A stretch of DNA of 64,000 nt, taken from NCBI RefSeq assembly GCF_014201115.1, contig NZ_JACHDO010000001.1, forward strand, positions 6,076,001 through 6,140,000. Direction: 5' to 3'. Below are positions 25,326 to 33,585 of the stretch, piece by piece. The first letter of the stretch is position 1; every line of letters begins with the position of its first letter. Under the pieces are notes generated by a model, which did no database searches, was not told the origin of the DNA, and saw only the letters and a program-made list of their open reading frames with translations. Position numbers and translations under genes: made by a program. This DNA is from Nocardiopsis metallicus (GTDB lineage Bacteria; Actinomycetota; Actinomycetes; Streptosporangiales; Streptosporangiaceae).

Positions 25326-26279
25326 TCAGGCTAGGACCCACCAGAGGCCGAGCGCCGCGCTCATACCCAGTTCGGGTGCGCAGTGCCCGAGGTAGGCGGG
25401 CCAGACCGAACCGCTCCGTGCCCGCACCCAGCCCAGGATCACCGCGGAGATCAGCGAGAACAGCAGTAGACCGAGGCTGACCGTCATCCCGTCGGGGCCG
25501 TAGAGGAAGCCGTGCCAGAAGGAGAACCCGAGCGAGGTCAGCACCAGACCCCAGCCGACGGGGGCGCCGAAGAACCGCCACGGGGTGCCCAGAGCCCGGT
25601 CCAGTACGGCCAGGATCGCGCCGCGCCACAGCAGTTCCTCGGTGAGGTTCGGGTAGGTGGAGTCGAACAGCAGGCGCTCACCGTCCACCGGTTCGGCGGG
25701 GTCGCCCTGGAGCCACAGGGCGAACAACAGCAGGCCCATGATCACCAGGAAGAACAGGGCGATCACCGTCACGACGGGACGGACCGAACCCGGCTCCCAC
25801 CGCCAGCGGAGCCCGGCCTCCTCGCGGGCCCACCGGCGCAGCACGAGGAAGAGCACGACCAGCCACACCAGCTCGATCAGCTTGCCCTGCCAGTTCCAGT
25901 CCAGGTCGGCGAAGAACCCCACCCGGGGCAGGAAGAGCGCGACCATGCTGACCGCGACCAGCGCCGCGGCCACCACCAGGGCGCGCGGGCCGCCGGGGCG
26001 GCCGCGCACCGCCAGCCAGGCCACCGGGGCCAGCGCCGTGAAGCCGATCGCCAGGTTGACCAGCATGATCCACAGGGCCTCGGAGGTCTGGCGCACACCG
26101 CCCAGGAGGACCACCAGGACGAGTGCGACCGCGAGCACGGCGAGGACCGGGGGAGCCAGCGCCAGGTGGCGGCGGGGTGCTGGTTCCTGATGTCGGCGAG
26201 CATGACCACCTCTGGGCCGGGGGAAGGGGCGCGGCACTCCAGTGTCTGTTCTCGCCGGCCCGACCGACAGTCCCCCCAT
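25326..26279 (-). CDS. CPBP-family intramembrane metalloprotease, probably frameshifted near the N-terminus
   Basis: Protein with about eight membrane segments and the glutamic-type/CPBP motifs EELLWRG (motif 1), FSFWHG (motif 2) and GHCAPE (motif 3), found in prenyl-endopeptidase and bacteriocin-immunity proteins. The first 40 residues of this frame are Arg/Pro-rich and look like non-coding translation. In another frame, an ATG at 26203 has AGAGGTGG upstream and encodes MLADIRNQHPAATWRW before reaching the hydrophobic region out of phase by one base. A one-base loss near 26145-26165 would explain this. The true start is therefore uncertain. Monocistronic, convergent with the MFS gene. Confidence 0.72.
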   Translation of the reverse strand: MGGLSVGPARTDTGVPRPFPRPRGGHARRHQEPAPRRHLALAPPVLAVLAVALVLVVLLGGVRQTSEALWIMLVNLAIGFTALAPVAWLAVRGRPGGPRALVVAAALVAVSMVALFLPRVGFFADLDWNWQGKLIELVWLVVLFLVLRRWAREEAGLRWRWEPGSVRPVVTVIALFFLVIMGLLLFALWLQGDPAEPVDGERLLFDSTYPNLTEELLWRGAILAVLDRALGTPWRFFGAPVGWGLVLTSLGFSFWHGFLYGPDGMTVSLGLLLFSLISAVILGWVRARSGSVWPAYLGHCAPELGMSAALGLWWVLA

Positions 26280-26466
26280 CGGAGGACACGGAGAGTGTGG
26301 TCAACACGTCGGAGCACCGGGGTGGGAGCACGGCTGCGGACGGAGCCGAGCCATGTCAGGGGGCTGGGGTGGGCGTACGCGGTGCCTGAGGGGGAAAGGA
26401 GTGACATGTTACGGTTTCACCCCTTTGTGTAGCCACTCTCCCTCTCCGCCACCCCGTTAGAGGCCG

Positions 26467-27789
26467 ATGAAGTACCCCCGCTCACCCCAGCCGACCGAGC
26501 CCGCCGAAGTCACCGAGGCCGAGGCCGAGTACCCCCGAAGCGGGCGGACCGACCCACCTCCCAAGGCCGATACGGCGGGGAACGAGCGCGGCACTGTTGA
26601 GAAGAACACGGCCCCCGCCCAGGGCTCGGGCCCGGGACGGCTGGACGGGGTCGACCTGGCCCGGTGGATCGCCATCGCCGGGATGCTGGTGGTCCACTTC
26701 TGGGTGCCGTTCATGGACCCCGAACGCCCCATCGCGCACCTGATCGAGCAGTACGCCTGGGGCCGGTCCACTCTGGTGTTCGCCTTCGTGGCCGGGGTGT
26801 CCCTCGCCCTGCTCTCCGGGGGACGACGACCGCACACCGGGCGGCGGGGCGGCATCACCGCCAAACGGGTGGCGGTGCGCGGGGCCGCGCTCATGCTCAT
26901 CGGCTGGGCGCTGAACGCCGTCATCGTGGCCGCGGAGTCCCACCTGACGGTGATCATCACCTACTACGGGCTCTACTTCCTGCTGGCCATCCCGTTCCTG
27001 CGGATGGCCGCGCCGTGGGTGGCGACCGCCGCCGCGGCCAGTCTGATCATCGGCCCGCAGCTGCTGTTCGCGCTGCGCCACTCCAGCGAGACCGGCGGGT
27101 GGATGGCCGACTTCGCGGGGTTCTGGAACGAGATCGACCCCGCCCAGCTGCTGGTCCACCAGGGGCTGCTGGAACTGCTGGTCTACGGCTTCTACCCGGC
27201 GCTGAGCTGCCTCGCCGCGGTGCTCGCCGGGATCGCCGTCGGCCGCCTGGACCTGCGCTCGGAGGTGGTTCGGCTGCGCCTGGCCTGTGCCGGGATGCTG
27301 GCCGCCTTCGTGGCCTACCGGGGCTCCTGGCACGCCTGGGAGACCTGGGGGATCGTGTGGGAACTGGGCCCGCGCGAGGAGGTCTCCGGGCCGGTCCCCA
27401 CCGACGACGCCCGCTGGTTGCTGAGCAGTATGTCCCACACCTCCACCGCCCCCGAGGTGCTCGGCGGGATCGGGGTGGCCGCGGTGCTGCTGGTCGGCTG
27501 CCTGTACGCGGCCGAGCGCCTGCCCCGCCTGGTCGCGCCCTTCACGGCGGCCGGGGCCCTGGCGCTGACCGTCTACGTCCTGCACGCCCTGCTGCTGGCC
27601 TGGCAGGAGACCGTCGGCGAGGAGTCCGGGCGGATGGCGTACTGGGTCAACGGCAACGCGTCGGAGGTCTTCTTCGTGTTCGCCGTGGTGGGCGCCTTCC
27701 TCTGGCGCCGTACCGTCGGCCGCGGACCGCTGGAGGCAGGGGTGTCCCAACTGAGCAAGGTCGTGGTGCGCGATCGGGGCCAGGGGTGA
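26467..27789 (+). CDS. Multi-span membrane protein, HGSNAT/DUF1624-DUF418-like
   Basis: 440 residues. A hydrophilic N-terminal 55 residues (acidic then Pro-rich) is followed by LDGVDLARWIAIAGMLVVHF, the start typical of membrane acyltransferase-like families (DUF1624/heparan-alpha-glucosaminide acetyltransferase and DUF418). About ten helices follow, ending with AGALALTVYVLHALLLAW, the conserved C-terminal helix. Role unknown; cell-envelope modification is a family-based guess. The stop codon lies within the first unit of a 17-bp tandem repeat. Distinct from, but in the same broad group as, the DUF418 protein at 30236. Confidence 0.7.
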   Translation: MKYPRSPQPTEPAEVTEAEAEYPRSGRTDPPPKADTAGNERGTVEKNTAPAQGSGPGRLDGVDLARWIAIAGMLVVHFWVPFMDPERPIAHLIEQYAWGRSTLVFAFVAGVSLALLSGGRRPHTGRRGGITAKRVAVRGAALMLIGWALNAVIVAAESHLTVIITYYGLYFLLAIPFLRMAAPWVATAAAASLIIGPQLLFALRHSSETGGWMADFAGFWNEIDPAQLLVHQGLLELLVYGFYPALSCLAAVLAGIAVGRLDLRSEVVRLRLACAGMLAAFVAYRGSWHAWETWGIVWELGPREEVSGPVPTDDARWLLSSMSHTSTAPEVLGGIGVAAVLLVGCLYAAERLPRLVAPFTAAGALALTVYVLHALLLAWQETVGEESGRMAYWVNGNASEVFFVFAVVGAFLWRRTVGRGPLEAGVSQLSKVVVRDRGQG

Positions 27790-27880
27790 CCCGGGACCAG
27801 GGGCGACCCGGGACCAGGGGCGACCCGGGACCAGGGGCGACCCGGGGCCAGGGGTGACCCGGGGCCAGGGGTGACCGGGG
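27780..27880. repeat. Tandem repeat, six 17-bp units
   Basis: Unit CCAGGGGYGACCCGGGR, five units of 17 bp and a last one of 16 bp. It begins inside the final codons of the membrane-protein gene, contains its stop codon, and ends 6 bases before the stop of the convergent DinB gene. Unit variation is limited to the C/T and A/G positions, consistent with recent expansion. The units are partly self-complementary (CCCGGG), so the array could also act as terminator. Confidence 0.9.
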
Positions 27881-27885
27881 CCGGA

Positions 27886-28401
27886 TCAGGACTTCAACGC
27901 GGCCCGCAGCATACGCAGCTGGCCGACCTCGGCGGCGTTCTTCATCAGTTCGCTGTTGACCCACGCGGCGGTGTGCGCGTTGGTCTTGCCGTTCGCCCCC
28001 TGCCAGGGGAAGGAGGCGGGTGAGTCCAGGTCCATCTCGGACAGCGCCTCGATCCAGTCCAGGCCCAGCCCGCGGAGCCAGTCCACGGTCCGCTCCTCGC
28101 CCGGCCAGCGGATCTCGGCGCGCTCCTGCGGGGTGCGCCCCAGGGTGTGGTCGAGCGTGACCGTCCACCACCAGCCGATGTGCCAGGTCAGCCAGGCGAT
28201 GGTGGGCACCGGGACGGGGTCGGGTTCGCTGTCGGCCCAGTCCGGGGTCCACACCCCGCCGGGGCCCTGGCGCAGGGTCCAGCAGAGTTCGGCGGGCTCC
28301 CAGAGGAAGTCGTCGGGCCGGAGGCGCTCCAGGTGGTACTCGAACAGCGCCCAGGTCATGTCGTACTGGTCGCGGAGCAGGTCACGGCGGTAATCAGGCA
28401 T
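27886..28401 (-). CDS. DinB-fold protein
   Basis: 171 residues of the DinB/YfiT four-helix bundle superfamily. Metal-binding His in the pattern TWHIGWWWTV near residue 75 and a late His in TNAHTAAWVNSELMKN near residue 143. Members are mycothiol- or bacillithiol-dependent enzymes or have unknown roles. Tryptophan-rich (LCWTLRQGPGGVWTPDW). Stand-alone gene. Confidence 0.82.
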   Translation of the reverse strand: MPDYRRDLLRDQYDMTWALFEYHLERLRPDDFLWEPAELCWTLRQGPGGVWTPDWADSEPDPVPVPTIAWLTWHIGWWWTVTLDHTLGRTPQERAEIRWPGEERTVDWLRGLGLDWIEALSEMDLDSPASFPWQGANGKTNAHTAAWVNSELMKNAAEVGQLRMLRAALKS

Positions 28402-28466
28402 GGGCCCAACCTGTCACACCAGTCCCAGGAGTCACAGCTTCTTTTTTCCGGGTCAGCCTCTTGACC

Positions 28467-28494
28467 AAATGCGTAAGTCGATGCTTACATATTT
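28467..28494. promoter_or_regulatory. ArsR-type operator overlapping the promoter
   Basis: Imperfect inverted repeat AAATGCGTAAG-N6-CTTACATATTT with 9 of 11 paired positions, ending three bases before the GTG start of the ArsR gene. Position and form suit autoregulation by the encoded repressor and a nearly leaderless transcript. Confidence 0.65.
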
Positions 28495-28497
28495 GGT

Positions 28498-28803
28498 GTG
28501 GATGTCATGGAGGCGATCGGAGAGCCGAACCGGCGGCGCGTGGTCGAGGTGCTGGTGGCGGGCGAGCGCTCGGCCGGGGAGATCGCGGCCGGGTTCGACA
28601 TCAGCCGTCCCGCCGTCTCACAGCACCTGCGCGTGCTGGTCGAGGCCGGGGTGCTGCGGGTGCGCAACCAGGGGCGGCAGCGGTTCTACTCGGTTGACTC
28701 GGCCGCGCTGGACGAGGTGGGCGACTGGCTCGAAGCCCAGCGCGGACGGTGGAACACGGCGCTCGACGCCCTGGAACGAGCCATGGACGAAGGAGAGTCA
28801 TGA
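28498..28803 (+). CDS. ArsR-family transcriptional regulator
   Basis: 101 residues, winged helix: GEPNRRRVVEVLVAGERSAGEIAAGFDISRPAVSQHLRVLVEAGVLRVRNQGRQRFYSVD. No metal-binding Cys motif on the recognition helix, so it belongs to the non-metal group commonly paired with SRPBCC (AHSA1-like) proteins. GTG start; its stop overlaps the ATG of the SRPBCC gene. Confidence 0.9.
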   Translation: MDVMEAIGEPNRRRVVEVLVAGERSAGEIAAGFDISRPAVSQHLRVLVEAGVLRVRNQGRQRFYSVDSAALDEVGDWLEAQRGRWNTALDALERAMDEGES

Positions 28804-29330
28804 CGACCTCGACCCCGACCCCGGATTCCCTGCGCGGAACGCTCGGCATCGGTGCGGACGGCGCGTTCCGGATCCGCTTCGAACGCGTGCTCGCGCACGC
28901 CCCCGAACGGGTGTGGGCATGGATCACCGAGCCCGAGAGGCTGGCGCTGTGGCTCCCCGGCTGCACGATCGACCCCAGGGTCAAAGGCGCGGTCGGCTTC
29001 GACTTCGGTGACGAGGGCGCGGCCACCGGGGTGGTCAGTGAGGCCGTCCCGCCGGGGGAGGGGGAGAAGGGGGTGCTCGTGCACACCTGGTGCTGGGAGG
29101 GCGTCCCCGACTCGCAGGTCCGCTGGACCCTGGAAGCCGTGCCCGAGGGGACCCGGCTCACACTCGTGCACGGTGAACTGCTCCCCGAGCCCGCCGCCGA
29201 CTTCGCCACCGGCTGGCACGTGATGCTCGACGCCCTGGCGCTGGCGGCTGACGGCAGGCCCACTGATGACGCCTGGAACGCGGTCGGCGAGGTCGCCGAA
29301 CTCTACGCCCCGGCGGAGCCCGGGGGTTAG
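28800..29330 (+). CDS. SRPBCC (AHSA1-like) protein
   Basis: 176 residues. START/Bet v1-like fold: FRIRFERVLAHAPERVWAWITEPERLALWLPG at the N-terminal strand-helix, central strands (VHTWCWEGVPDSQVRWTLE) and the long C-terminal helix GWHVMLDALALAADG. Ligand unknown. AAGGAGAG precedes the ATG at 28800, which overlaps the ArsR stop (ATGA). ArsR-SRPBCC pairs are common two-gene units. Confidence 0.88.
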   Translation: MTTSTPTPDSLRGTLGIGADGAFRIRFERVLAHAPERVWAWITEPERLALWLPGCTIDPRVKGAVGFDFGDEGAATGVVSEAVPPGEGEKGVLVHTWCWEGVPDSQVRWTLEAVPEGTRLTLVHGELLPEPAADFATGWHVMLDALALAADGRPTDDAWNAVGEVAELYAPAEPGG

Positions 29331-29404
29331 GGCTCGGCGGGCTTGTGCGGGCGCGCCCTGCTCCCGCTCTTGTTCCTGCTCCGTGATCGCTGGAACAGGG
29401 TGGT

Positions 29405-30178
29405 TCAGGGGGCCTCGGCGGGTGTGCCCTGTCCCTCCCCCTGCCCCTCCTCCTGCCCATGCTCCTGTGCTTGCTCCTGTTCCGCGATGACCTGGAAACC
29501 AGCGAGCAGGCAGCGCAGACCGAACTCGAACCGGCTCTGGCTGAAGGGCACGCCACCTTCGCCCACGGCTTCGACGAGCGTCGTCGCCTCCAGGTTGGCC
29601 TGGTGGATCTCGGGGAGCATGTCCGGGGCGGGGTTCGGTACGCGGTCGACGGACTGCGTGTGGACGGTGGCGGCCCCGAGTACGTAGGCGTCCAGACTGT
29701 CGATCATGTCGAACTTGACCTGCGCGGGAAGTCCCGTGCCGTCGAAGACCCGCAGCGCCGAGTCCAGCCAGGTGACCGAGGCCGGGCCGAAGTCGTGGTT
29801 GGCCTGGCGCAGCTCCGTCACCCAGGGCTTCTCGCGGAAGGTCACCCAGTCCTTCCGGGCCCAGGCGGCCAGCTTTTCCAGCCAGGGGCCGGGCAGCTCG
29901 TGCGGGAGGCCGTCCTGGGCGATCACGCTGTCCAGGATCAGGGTCTCCAGCGCGGTGCGGTTGGCGACGTAGGTGTACAGGGTTCCGGGGGCGACCTCCA
30001 GTCGTTCGGCGAGGCTGCGCATGGACAGGGCGCGCAGCCCCCGGGCCTCGATGAGTTCCACCGCGGTGCTGACGATCCGCTCCCGGTTCAGCCGCCGCCG
30101 GGGGCCCGGCGTGCGGCGTCCTTCGGCGGCCCCGCCGTTGGTGGGGCCGCCGGTCTCGGGCTCGGGTGTGGTCGGCAT
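29405..30178 (-). CDS. TetR-family regulator with Gln/Glu/Gly-rich tail
   Basis: 257 residues. Helix-turn-helix at about residues 32-76 (RIVSTAVELIEARGLRALSMRSLAERLEVAPGTLYTYVANR) and a TetR_C-like domain with KFDMIDSLDAYVLGAATVHTQS. The last 27 residues are low-complexity (EQEQAQEH, GQEEGQGEGQG), and part of this tail is duplicated downstream of the stop. Same strand as, and 57 bases downstream of, the DUF418 gene, so probably co-transcribed with it. The palindrome in front of that gene is its likely operator. Confidence 0.88.
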   Translation of the reverse strand: MPTTPEPETGGPTNGGAAEGRRTPGPRRRLNRERIVSTAVELIEARGLRALSMRSLAERLEVAPGTLYTYVANRTALETLILDSVIAQDGLPHELPGPWLEKLAAWARKDWVTFREKPWVTELRQANHDFGPASVTWLDSALRVFDGTGLPAQVKFDMIDSLDAYVLGAATVHTQSVDRVPNPAPDMLPEIHQANLEATTLVEAVGEGGVPFSQSRFEFGLRCLLAGFQVIAEQEQAQEHGQEEGQGEGQGTPAEAP

Positions 30179-30235
30179 GCGCCCAATCTAACCGCTGACC
30201 CGGGTCGCCTCCGCTGCCCCGGGAGCTCCGGTGGT

Positions 30236-31462
30236 CTACCGGCCGCTCAGCTGTCGTGGTCGTTTGCGCAGGCTCAGGCGGCGCAGCAGCACCTCGAAGG
30301 GTCCCCGCCTGCCACCGCGCTCCATGAGGGCGGCGACCACCACGGTGACCAGCCAGAGCCCGAGCGCGAACAGGGCCATGGTGAAGCTGGTCAGGTGGGC
30401 TCCCAGGCCCAGCCCCCAGGCGGAGAGCACCGGGACCAGCACGATCGAGTGGGACAGGTAGCCGCTCAGCGAACGCTTGCCCAGCGCGGCGACCGAGGTC
30501 ACCACCACGGGCGGGCGTCCCCGGCGGGTGAGGAACCCGGAGAGCAGGACGAACAGCGCCACGTACCCCAGGCCGCCCGCGAGCCCGCTGGTCCAGGCGG
30601 TCAAGGTCATGGCCGTGTCGCTGAGCCCGTAGTAGGGGGCCGGGTCGAAGGCGCCCACGTGCTTGAGCGCTCCGGGCAGCGCACCGGCCAGGCCCAGGGC
30701 GGTGCCGATGACGGCCACGCGCCGGATGAGGGTGCGGTGCCGTTCGGGCTCCTCCAGGACGCGGTGCCGGGCCGCCCACATGCCGATCAGGATCGCGGTC
30801 GGCAGCACCACGCCGAAACCGTTGATGAACAGCAGCACGACCCAGGTGGGCAGCCGGAACAGCACGGAGACGAGGTAGTTCTCCTCCGCGGCACCGCTGA
30901 GCAGGTAGCGTGCGCCCCCGTCGGTGAGCGCGACGGCCTCCCCCGCCGGGCTGAGGACCGTGATCAGGGCCAGCGCCGCGGCGGCCGCCGCGAACACCAG
31001 GGCGAGCAGGCCGACCCCGGTGAGGATGCCCGCGCGCAGCCGCCGCTCGCTTCCGCGCAGGAACAGGGCGCACAGCACCAGGCCGATGAGGCCGTAGGCG
31101 GCCAGGACCTCGGTGCTCAGCAGCAGGGCGGCGTGTACGAAACCGAAGGCGAACAGCCAGCGGTTGCGGCTGCGGATGGTCGCGGCCGCCTCGTCCTGGG
31201 TGGCCCCGGCGGCCATCCGGCGGGTGAGGGTCTGGACGATCCCGTAGCCCACCAGGAAGGCGAAGAGCGGATAGACCCGCACGTCGAGCAGGGCGAGCAT
31301 CAGGAACTGCGTGACGCTGTCCGCGACCGAGGTCGGGTCCGGGTAGTTGTCGGAACGCGTGTAGTCCCCGGCGTACAGGAAGAAGGCGGTGTTGGACAAC
31401 AGGATCAGCAGGAGCATTCCGCCCCTGGCGAAGTCGGGTGCCAGTAACCGTGGCGCTGCCAT
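30236..31462 (-). CDS. DUF418-family membrane protein
   Basis: 408 residues, about ten membrane segments. N-terminal LLAPDFARGGMLLLILLSNTAFF and C-terminal KRSLSGYLSHSIVLVPVLSAWGLGLGAHL are DUF418 (YeiB-like) landmarks. Function unknown; family members are linked to transport or envelope modification. Preceded by a perfect 13-bp palindrome and followed by a TetR gene. Confidence 0.82.
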   Translation of the reverse strand: MAAPRLLAPDFARGGMLLLILLSNTAFFLYAGDYTRSDNYPDPTSVADSVTQFLMLALLDVRVYPLFAFLVGYGIVQTLTRRMAAGATQDEAAATIRSRNRWLFAFGFVHAALLLSTEVLAAYGLIGLVLCALFLRGSERRLRAGILTGVGLLALVFAAAAAALALITVLSPAGEAVALTDGGARYLLSGAAEENYLVSVLFRLPTWVVLLFINGFGVVLPTAILIGMWAARHRVLEEPERHRTLIRRVAVIGTALGLAGALPGALKHVGAFDPAPYYGLSDTAMTLTAWTSGLAGGLGYVALFVLLSGFLTRRGRPPVVVTSVAALGKRSLSGYLSHSIVLVPVLSAWGLGLGAHLTSFTMALFALGLWLVTVVVAALMERGGRRGPFEVLLRRLSLRKRPRQLSGR

Positions 31463-31484
31463 CAGAGGTCCCCCGTCATATCTT

Positions 31485-31497
31485 TGAACACTGTTCA
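31485..31497. promoter_or_regulatory. TetR-type operator
   Basis: TGAACA-C-TGTTCA, a perfect 13-bp palindrome 23 bases upstream of the DUF418 start codon. This spacing suits repression of the DUF418-TetR transcript by its own TetR protein. Confidence 0.6.
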
Positions 31498-31589
31498 GAA
31501 TTGTAGGCGGACCGCGGTCCGCCTACAAGGCCGGATCCGGCTGAGAGGGCTCGGGCGGGGGTCGGGCGATGGCCGGGTCGGGGCGGGCC

Positions 31590-32136
31590 CCGGGCGTCGA
31601 ACGCGTCATGCGCGCGGTGGCCCGCGCCCACCACGAGACCGGCGTCCCCGTCACCGTGCACACCCGCCCGGTGTCCCCGTCACCGTGCACACCCACCCGG
31701 TGTCCCGGGCGGGGCTGCTGGTCAAGCAGGTCATGTGCGATGAGGAGGACGTGGATCCGGCCCGCGTCCTCCTGGGCCACATCGGTGGCACCACGGGCGC
31801 CGACCACCTCGCCCGGCTCGCCGACGCCGGGTTCGTCCTGGGCATGGGCCGCTTCGGCCTGAACTTCGACACCGCCTTCGAGGCCCGCGCGGACCCCCTG
31901 GTGCGGATGTGTGAGCGGGGCTACGCCGAACGCATGGTGCTCTCCCAGGACGCCGCCTGCTTCAACGACCGGCTCGCCCCGAACGTGGTGGCCTTCCTGC
32001 CCCAGTGGAACCACCTCCACCTGGGCGAGGAGGTCCTCCCGCGCATCCGCGAGCGCGGCGTGTCGGAGGCCCGGATCGAGGCGATGCTCGTGGACACCCC
32101 AGGGCGTTCTTCGGGGGCGGTCTCCCCGAGTACTGA
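31590..32136 (+). pseudogene. Phosphotriesterase-family protein, truncated and frameshifted
   Basis: The C-terminal half of a phosphotriesterase-like amidohydrolase is readable in three frames. GVERVMRAVARAHHETGVPV runs into VTVHT. A 29-bp tandem duplication (31644-31672 and 31673-31701) then shifts the frame. The next frame continues with VLLGHIGG, the GMGRFG region, RMCERGYAERMVLSQDAAC and EEVLPRIRERG. After LVD a one-base loss near 32095 moves to PRAFFGGGLPEY and a stop at 32134-32136. The N-terminal half with the HxH metal site is missing. Not expected to make an active enzyme. Confidence 0.85.
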
Positions 32137-32227
32137 CCCTGTGCGCGACCTCCATCGGGCCTCTGGCCCTGTCGGTCCCCCGGCCTGCGCCGGGGGTCCG
32201 TTTTTCTGTCTCCACAGTGATGTGTGA

Positions 32228-32257
32228 TTGACGATGGTGTGTGGCGCACACTATCGT
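32228..32257 (+). promoter_or_regulatory. PadR promoter/operator
   Basis: Inverted repeat ACGATGGTGTG-N5-CACACTATCGT (32231-32257) with 10 of 11 pairs. It overlaps a plausible sigma-70 promoter TTGACG (32228-32233) - 17 bp - CTATCG. The start codon of the PadR gene follows 8 bases later, which suggests a leaderless, self-repressed transcript. Confidence 0.65.
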
Positions 32258-32264
32258 GTGGAGC

Positions 32265-32609
32265 ATGAAGCAAGACGAGCTCCTGGCCGGACACCTTCAG
32301 GAACTGCGGCGCGGCACGGTGGTGCTGGCCTGCCTCGCCACGCTGGGGCGGCCGCGCTACGGCTACGCCCTGCTGGAGACCCTGGAGAAGGCCGGGTTCT
32401 CGGTGGACGGAAACACGCTCTACCCGCTGCTGCGGCGGTTGGAGAAACAGGGCTTGCTGACCAGTGAGTGGAACACCGAGGAGGCGCGGCCGCGCAAGTT
32501 CTACCAGGTCAGCCCGGACGGTGAGGCACTGCTCGAACAACTGACGCGGGAGTGGCACGTGCTGGACGGCGCGATCCGGGCTCTCGGACGAAGGGAAACC
32601 GATGAGTGA
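32265..32609 (+). CDS. PadR-family transcriptional regulator
   Basis: 114 residues. Winged helix GTVVLACLATLGRPRYGYALLETLEKAGFSVDGNTLYPLLRRLEKQGLL followed by RKFYQVSPDGEALL and a dimerisation helix. ATG at 32265 is used; an in-frame ATG 8 codons upstream would lie inside the operator. Overlaps the next gene by 8 bases. PadR genes coupled to HAAS-domain membrane proteins form a frequent two-gene module. Confidence 0.9.
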   Translation: MKQDELLAGHLQELRRGTVVLACLATLGRPRYGYALLETLEKAGFSVDGNTLYPLLRRLEKQGLLTSEWNTEEARPRKFYQVSPDGEALLEQLTREWHVLDGAIRALGRRETDE

Positions 32610-33585
32610 AGGCAAGACCGAATCCACGCTGACCGACCGCTACGTCTGGAGCGTCACCCGCCACCTCGACTCGGAGGCCGGTCCGGACGTGGCCCGTGAA
32701 CTGCGCGGGTCCATCCTGGACACGATCGAGGCCAAGGTCGAGGCCGGTACCGACCCGGCCAAGGCCGAGGTGGAAGCGCTCACCGAGCTGGGCGATCCCG
32801 ACGCGCTGGCCCGTGAGTACGGGGACCGTCCCCGGTATCTGATCGGGCCGGGGTTGTACCCGGGCTACGTCCGTCTGCTGAGGACGCTGCTGGGGATCCT
32901 GCTGCCGCTCGGACTCGGGGCGGTGCTGCTGGAGCGGCTGCTGTCCGGTGCCGACGGCTTCGGGGACACCGCGCTGGCCGCGGTGGGCACCCTGTTCGTG
33001 ACCGCGGTGCACGTCTGCTTCTGGGTGACCCTCGCCTACGCGGCGGTGGAGCGGGCCCGCCCCGCGGACAAGCGGGAGGAGCCGCTGCTCGCCTGGGACA
33101 CCAAGCAGTTGCCGGAGGAGACGCCGTGGCGCCAGGTCGGGCTGGGGGAGACGCTGTTCCAGGTGGCTCTGCTGGGACTGGTGATCTTTCTCCTGACGTG
33201 GCAGTTCACCGGGGTCTCCGACCCGTCCTCACAGGTCCAGGTGCTCAACCCGGACCTGGCCCGGCCCTGGGCCGTGCTGCTGGTGGGCCTGATCGCGGTC
33301 GAGGCCGCCGTGGCCGTCGGCGTCTGGTGGGCCGGCCGGTGGACCCCGGCGCTGGCCGTGGGCAACGTCCTCGCCGGGGCCACCTGGGCCACCGTGGCCG
33401 TGTGGCTGCTCCTTCGGGACCAGCTGATCGTCCCCGACCTCCCCGAGCGCTTCGGCGCGGTCTTCGACGTCCCCGCCGACTGGTCGGTGGCCACCTTCCC
33501 GATCGCGGCCGCGGTGGTCGCGATCGCTGTCTGGGACATCGCCTCCTGCCTCAACAAGACCCGCCAGGCCGCCTTCCGCGCCTGA
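32602..33585 (+). CDS. HAAS/permease-prefix domain membrane protein
   Basis: 327 residues. An N-terminal soluble helical domain (about 1-85: VTRHLDSEAGPDVARELRGSILDTIEAKVEAG, then TELGDPDALAREYGDRPRYLIG) matches the HAAS/permease-prefix domain. About six membrane helices follow. Such proteins are regulated by PadR and are thought to act in envelope stress or signalling. ATG start inside the PadR gene end. A 7-bp hairpin follows 13 bases after the stop. Confidence 0.82.
   Translation: MSEGKTESTLTDRYVWSVTRHLDSEAGPDVARELRGSILDTIEAKVEAGTDPAKAEVEALTELGDPDALAREYGDRPRYLIGPGLYPGYVRLLRTLLGILLPLGLGAVLLERLLSGADGFGDTALAAVGTLFVTAVHVCFWVTLAYAAVERARPADKREEPLLAWDTKQLPEETPWRQVGLGETLFQVALLGLVIFLLTWQFTGVSDPSSQVQVLNPDLARPWAVLLVGLIAVEAAVAVGVWWAGRWTPALAVGNVLAGATWATVAVWLLLRDQLIVPDLPERFGAVFDVPADWSVATFPIAAAVVAIAVWDIASCLNKTRQAAFRA

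Noticed and set aside
27780..27880. Possible CRISPR array
   Set aside because: The units abut directly with no spacers and are only 17 bp, so it is a simple tandem repeat.
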